From Streptomyces sp. NBC_01463 (GTDB lineage Bacteria; Actinomycetota; Actinomycetes; Streptomycetales; Streptomycetaceae), in contig CP109468.1 in NCBI GenBank assembly GCA_036227345.1, positions 4,836,001 through 4,900,000 on the forward strand: a stretch of DNA of 64,000 nucleotides. Direction: 5' to 3'. Position numbers and translations under genes: made by a program. How positions within the stretch are numbered: the stretch's first letter is position 1; each line of letters opens with the position of its first letter. The notes beneath the pieces were generated by a model. The model worked only from the letters and a program-made list of their open reading frames with translations, was not told the origin of the DNA and did no database searches. This document shows, one piece after another, positions 60,315 to 64,000 of this stretch.

Positions 60315-61463
60315 GTGTTGGTGCGCTATCACCACAAACGTGCTGTCACGGCAGCGTCCGCCGATGAACTGCGGAAGGCGCTCGCCTTCTACTACGGCTC
60401 CGACGCCGTCCTGGTGCGCCAAGAGGACGAGGGCGTCCTGGTCGAGGTCGGCGGCAGTCTCACCGAGCTCGAACTGAGCGACATCGTCCGGCACTTCCTG
60501 CGCGGGCACCGGGACGTACCCGTCCGTGTGATCGCGGAGCACGGACCCGCCGCCGGGGCCGCGCGGCCGGTAAGTCTGCCACCGGCCGACGACCGGATCG
60601 CGATCAGCGGGGGCACCTACCTCCAGGGACCGGAGTGGAACGACGCCCTGGAACGGACCCGGCAGCTCGTGTACGAACGGGTCGCCGCCGACTTCGACGC
60701 GCCACGGCTCACCGGTTCGGCGCAGATCCCGCGCGAGGTCCTGCTCCGCGCGGGCTACTACCGGAAGTTCCCCAACCTGGTGAACGCGGTGTCCCGGATC
60801 AGACCGGACTACTGGGACGGGGTCACCGTCTCCCGGCTGCGGCCCGGACAGAGCGAGGCGCTCGCCTCGTTCTACGAACCGTCGGACCTCGTCCTCAACC
60901 CGGTGACCTGCTACCACGTCTACTCCAACGCGCTGGAACTGCGCCGGCGTCACGGCACGGACCTGTTCGCCATTGAGGGACCGGTCTTCCGGCACGAGGC
61001 GCACAACCACAACGCGACGCGGCTCGCGGAGTTCCGGATGTTCGAACTCGTGCGCCTCGGGCGGAGCGAGGAGGTGCGGGCGGAGTTCGACCGGCTGCTC
61101 GACTCCTTCTGCCGCTTCTTCGTGTCTCTCGGTCTGCCGCACCGGGTGGTCAGCGCTTCCGACGCCTTCTTCGGTGACGACCCCTCGTTGTCCAGGGACG
61201 CGCAGCTGCTCAACGGCAGCAAGTTCGAGGTACGGGTGCCCCTGGCCGAGGGCGAGCTGTCGGTGGCCAGCGTCAACGCCCACGGCGAAGTCTTCGCGGA
61301 CGCCTTCGGGCTGCGCGAGGCGGCGGGGATCGAGGCCACCTGCTGTGCCGGCATCGGTCTCGACCGGCTGGCCTACGCCCTGCTCGCGCACGGTCTGCTG
61401 CCGACAGAGGCGGCTCCCGCGGACCCGGACCTGATCACCGCCGACACCCCGACTGAGATGTGA
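60315..61463 (+). CDS. Class II tRNA-synthetase-like amino acid:carrier-protein ligase
   Basis: The 382-residue protein resembles the catalytic core of atypical SerRS: TCYHVYSN (C199), FRHEAHNHNATRLAEFRMFE (motif 2, R226-E228 and E244) and ATCCAGIGLDRLAYAL (C343/344, motif 3). The Cys-Glu-Cys zinc set and absence of a tRNA-binding domain match amino acid:[carrier protein] ligases, which load mainly glycine or alanine. An ~85-residue N-terminal extension is unusual. GTG 60315 is chosen; in-frame TTG/GTG follow at once. The GTGA overlap with a carrier gene supports the assignment. Confidence 0.87.
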   Translation: MLVRYHHKRAVTAASADELRKALAFYYGSDAVLVRQEDEGVLVEVGGSLTELELSDIVRHFLRGHRDVPVRVIAEHGPAAGAARPVSLPPADDRIAISGGTYLQGPEWNDALERTRQLVYERVAADFDAPRLTGSAQIPREVLLRAGYYRKFPNLVNAVSRIRPDYWDGVTVSRLRPGQSEALASFYEPSDLVLNPVTCYHVYSNALELRRRHGTDLFAIEGPVFRHEAHNHNATRLAEFRMFELVRLGRSEEVRAEFDRLLDSFCRFFVSLGLPHRVVSASDAFFGDDPSLSRDAQLLNGSKFEVRVPLAEGELSVASVNAHGEVFADAFGLREAAGIEATCCAGIGLDRLAYALLAHGLLPTEAAPADPDLITADTPTEM

Positions 61464-61720
61464 GTGCCATGGAAGACATCACCGTGGTCGTGAACGACCT
61501 TCTCGGACAGCTCGCGGCGGCCCGCGACGTCCCGGCCGACTCGGAACCCGACCGGATCGTCGTCAGCTCACTCGACCAGATGCGCTTCCTGGTCGGCCTG
61601 GAGGAGCGGCTCGACACGATGCTGGATGTCGGCGACACCCTGCCGTTCGACCTGACCGGACGAGAGGCGCTGGTGAAGAGCGTGCTGACCCTTCTGCAGG
61701 AATCCGGACTGGCAGAGTGA
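61460..61720 (+). CDS. Aminoacyl carrier protein (third)
   Basis: The 86-residue protein has RIVVSSLDQMRFLVGLEERLDTML with Ser37 as the likely attachment site; the Asp that normally precedes it is Ser. It is coupled by GTGA to the ligase gene and should accept the aminoacyl group. ATG 61469 is an alternative start. Confidence 0.87.
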   Translation: MSAMEDITVVVNDLLGQLAAARDVPADSEPDRIVVSSLDQMRFLVGLEERLDTMLDVGDTLPFDLTGREALVKSVLTLLQESGLAE

Positions 61721-61754
61721 GTGGTCCCAGTCGCCCATTGCCCGAGGAGAGTTG

Positions 61755-63158
61755 ATGGCCGGACCGCGGGTTCGCCTGGACCTGGAGACGACCCGGGAGG
61801 TCGTCCGGGTCTCCCTGCCGCTGATGCTGGGCATGGCCGGCAACCTGATCATGATGCTCGTCGACCGGATCTGCCTGGCCCGGTACTCGGAGGACACCCT
61901 GAAGGCCTCGGGGCCGGCGGTCTTCACGGCGGGCACCCTGATCATGGTGATCACCGGGACGGTGGGCATCACCCGGTCGTACGTGGCCCAGGCGCACGGC
62001 CGCAAGGACCGGGACGCCACCATGGAGGAGGGTGCCAACGGGCTTCTGCTGGCGCTGATCCTCGCCATCGTGCTCCTCGCCACCACCCCGCTGGTGGCCC
62101 GGGTGCCCGACCTGAGCGGACAGCCGGCCCACATCAGGGCCCTGGAGTCGCAGTTCCTGACGCTGTCCACCAGCTACGGCGCCGTGATGGCCCTGAACAT
62201 GGCCATGTCCTCGTACTTCAACGGCACGGCCCGCACCAGGGTCCCCATGACCGTGGGCCTCATCGGTCAAGCCGTCGGCATCGTCGTGATCCCCGGCCTC
62301 GTGTTCGGACGCTTCGGGCTGCCGGAGATGGGGATGCGCGGTTCGGCCATCGGCACGCTCGTCGCGGTCGGCGTCATGTTCGCCGGATACGCGATCTGCC
62401 TGCCCAAGGGCTTCTTCGTGAGCTTCCTCCGCCTGCTCGGGCAGGGGGTGCGCGCGATCACCGAGAAGCTGTGGCTGCGGCTGCGCAGGGGTGCCCCGTC
62501 GGGTGGCGGGGCCGGACTCGACGAGCTCGGCAACACGTCCTTCGTCTGGCTGGCCGGTGTCCTCGGCCCGGTGGCGCTGGCCGCCAACAACGTCGCCGTC
62601 TCGCTGAACTACGTGGCCGTCATCCCGCCCATCGGCTTGGCCCTGGGCTGCAACGTGCTCTGCGGCAACGCGCTCGGCGCGGGGCGCCATGACCGCGTGC
62701 CGCACATCGTGCGGGTCACCCTGGGTGTCGCCGGCGTGTATGTCGGGCTGATCGTGTTCCTCCAGATCGTCACGCCGAAGCTGCTCCTGTACCCCTTCGG
62801 CCTCGACCAGGTGGAAGCGGCGGCCGTCGGCAGCGCCGTCGACACGTCCCGCATGCTGTGGACCTACGCGATCGCGTTCATGTTCTCCATCGTCGCCACC
62901 GCGGTCCTGGACTGCTTCGGGCTCGCCAGGTTCGGGTTCCTGGCCCGCGTGGTGGTGATGTGGGGACTCAGTGTCCCCACCATCTGTCTGATCACTCTGA
63001 CCCATCGCGGCGAGACGGGACTGCTCCCGCTCGTCTGGGCGGTCTACTCGGCCTTCGAGGCCGTGATCGCCGCCGTGTGCTTCTGGCGTATCCGCCGGGC
63101 CGTCGCGGGCCGGGAGAACGCACTCGTGAAAGTGGCGGCGGTTCCGGAAGCCGTCTGA
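61755..63158 (+). CDS. MATE-family efflux transporter
   Basis: The 467-residue membrane protein has about 12 helices in two halves: VRVSLPLMLGMAGNLIMMLVDRICLARYS opens the first and GNTSFVWLAGVLGPVALAANNVAVSLNYVAVIPPIGLALG opens the second (described by residues 18-46 and about 258-300). It would export the product or a toxic hydrazine intermediate using Na+ or H+. ATG 61755 with GAGGAG 5 nt upstream is preferred to the adjacent TTG. Confidence 0.9.
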   Translation: MAGPRVRLDLETTREVVRVSLPLMLGMAGNLIMMLVDRICLARYSEDTLKASGPAVFTAGTLIMVITGTVGITRSYVAQAHGRKDRDATMEEGANGLLLALILAIVLLATTPLVARVPDLSGQPAHIRALESQFLTLSTSYGAVMALNMAMSSYFNGTARTRVPMTVGLIGQAVGIVVIPGLVFGRFGLPEMGMRGSAIGTLVAVGVMFAGYAICLPKGFFVSFLRLLGQGVRAITEKLWLRLRRGAPSGGGAGLDELGNTSFVWLAGVLGPVALAANNVAVSLNYVAVIPPIGLALGCNVLCGNALGAGRHDRVPHIVRVTLGVAGVYVGLIVFLQIVTPKLLLYPFGLDQVEAAAVGSAVDTSRMLWTYAIAFMFSIVATAVLDCFGLARFGFLARVVVMWGLSVPTICLITLTHRGETGLLPLVWAVYSAFEAVIAAVCFWRIRRAVAGRENALVKVAAVPEAV

Positions 63159-63202
63159 CACCGCACCGCCGACCCCTGTTGCTGAGGAGAGTTGAGACGC
63201 CT

Positions 63203-64000
63203 GTGAATGTGCTGATCCTCGGGCACGAGGAAGACTGCCGCGACTACATCGACTACGCGGCCGAGCGTGGCTTCGATGTGCGGTTCCTCGCTCCGCCACG
63301 ACTGGCCGGAATCGACCGGGCCGACTGGCAGCGCACCGTCGCCGACAGTGCCCGGGACACCCTGGACCTGTCCGATGTCGACGATGTCGTCTCCTTCCAC
63401 GACGGATACCAGATCCAGCTGGAGCTCCTGCGTACGGAACTCGGCCTGCCCGCACGCGACATCGACACCCTGCTGAGCCTGACGGACAAGACCCTGTTCA
63501 AGGCGCACCCCGCGATCCGCGACCACATCACCCGGCACATCGAGCTCTCGCCCTCGCTGCGGGCACCCGAGGCACTGGCCCTGGTGACCGAAGCCGGCCT
63601 GCGCTTCCCGCTGGTGCTCAAGCCGTCCAACGGCTTCTACAGCGCGGGTGTCGTCAAGGTGGACGACCCCGCGGGATTCGCCAAGGCGCTCATCCAGACC
63701 AAGCGCGTCTGCACGGTCCTGAAGGAGAGCACGGGCAAGAGCGTGCTGCTCGCCGAGGAGTACCTCGACGGCAAGGAGTACGCGGTCGACGGCATGATCA
63801 GCGGTGGCCGGGTGCTGCCCCTGCAACTGCACCGCAAGCTGCCCGATCTCGTCGGACCGCTGTTCCACGAAATCGCCTACCTCACCGAGCCGTTCGACGA
63901 GGAGAAGGGCGCGAGGTTCAAGGCCCTGCTCGACACGGTGGTGCCCGCCCTCGGCCTGGACGAGTCGCCCTTCCACGCCGAGTTCAGGTTCGACGGCGAG
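63203..64000 (+). CDS. ATP-grasp ligase (5' part; continues beyond window)
   Basis: At least 266 residues from GTG 63203. VLILGHEEDCRDYIDYAAERG is the N-terminal domain start; LSLTDKTLFKAHP, LRFPLVLKPSNGFYSAGVVKV and VLLAEEYLDGKEYAVDGMISG are ATP-grasp landmarks (ATP-binding Lys and the acidic hinge). Magnesium-site residues lie beyond the edge. The family forms amide bonds from acyl phosphates, so it may join the hydrazine unit or an amino acid to the product. Confidence 0.9.
   Translation, partial: MNVLILGHEEDCRDYIDYAAERGFDVRFLAPPRLAGIDRADWQRTVADSARDTLDLSDVDDVVSFHDGYQIQLELLRTELGLPARDIDTLLSLTDKTLFKAHPAIRDHITRHIELSPSLRAPEALALVTEAGLRFPLVLKPSNGFYSAGVVKVDDPAGFAKALIQTKRVCTVLKESTGKSVLLAEEYLDGKEYAVDGMISGGRVLPLQLHRKLPDLVGPLFHEIAYLTEPFDEEKGARFKALLDTVVPALGLDESPFHAEFRFDGE

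Noticed and set aside
60315..61463. A seryl-tRNA synthetase of the VlmL type (valanimycin pathway)
   Set aside because: VlmL is a full-length SerRS; this protein lacks the tRNA-binding coiled coil and is coupled to a carrier protein, as in amino acid:carrier ligases.
1..64000. tRNA, rRNA, CRISPR arrays or riboswitches
   Set aside because: I looked through the main intergenic gaps and saw no cloverleaf, regular spacer-repeat array or recognisable riboswitch core; a covariance-model search would be the decisive test.

Overview
The window is high-GC actinobacterial chromosome, almost certainly Streptomyces or a close relative. The evidence is strongly GC-biased codon use, frequent GTG/TTG starts, dense ATGA/GTGA start-stop overlaps, a purA / ybaB-recR / aspartokinase-asd neighbourhood of streptomycete type, mycelial-type secreted chitinases with DasR-like direct repeats, and a late TTA codon of the bldA type.

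Region 1 (1-10.5 kb): the 5' part of an ABC transporter ATPase divergent from a MarR/GbsR-like regulator; a diacylglycerol-kinase-like protein; purA; a membrane-anchored phosphate-binding-type protein; two tandem GH19 chitinases, the first frameshifted; a PucR/CdaR-type regulator; and a DNA polymerase III beta-clamp paralogue. Region 2 (10.5-24.7 kb): a Ser/Thr kinase, class III aminotransferase, GntR regulator, SLATT-domain protein, YbaB, RecR, a DUF5063 protein, aspartokinase, aspartate-semialdehyde dehydrogenase, a SigE-type sigma factor with its likely anti-sigma partner, and SURF1. Region 3 (24.8-39.2 kb): an S9 peptidase, a methyltransferase, a SnoaL-like protein, an HxlR/MFS divergent pair, a GDSL esterase, three cobalamin (corrin ring) genes, a CGNR regulator/MFS divergent pair, a PIG-L deacetylase, a RIO-type kinase and a PhyH-like oxygenase. 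From 39.2 to 41.0 kb the DNA holds only a transposase remnant, a strong hairpin and apparent non-coding sequence; this looks like a cluster border.

Region 4 (41.1 kb to the right edge, continuing beyond it) is a biosynthetic gene cluster and the most interesting part. A minus-strand operon of six coupled genes encodes an N-hydroxylating flavin monooxygenase, a glycine-oxidase-type flavoenzyme, a cupin-methionyl-tRNA-synthetase fusion, an AMP-forming ligase, a GNAT and a peptidase-C45 acyltransferase. The first three match the N-N bond-forming hydrazine machinery known from s56-p1 and triacsin biosynthesis (lysine N6-hydroxylation, condensation with an amino acid, oxidative release of a hydrazino acid such as hydrazinoacetate). 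The divergent plus-strand operon encodes a carrier protein, an unknown protein, an acyl-CoA dehydrogenase, a PPTase, a KASIII-like enzyme, a formyltransferase-like enzyme, a second carrier, a KS-like protein without the catalytic Cys, a KAS II and an enoyl-CoA hydratase. After a terminator, a third operon encodes a BtrH-like acyltransferase, an unknown protein with a TTA codon, an amino-acid dioxygenase, a class II tRNA-synthetase-like amino acid:carrier-protein ligase with its own carrier, a MATE exporter and an ATP-grasp ligase (cut by the window edge).

My working model: a hydrazino acid is made, loaded on a carrier by the AMP ligase, its free nitrogen is temporarily acylated (GNAT, or aminoacyl-carrier plus BtrH-like transferase), it is oxidised and extended by stand-alone fatty-acid/polyketide enzymes, and then deacylated. 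No NRPS or modular PKS is present in the window. The product cannot be named from sequence alone; a hydrazine-, hydrazide-, azo- or azoxy-type compound is the expectation.
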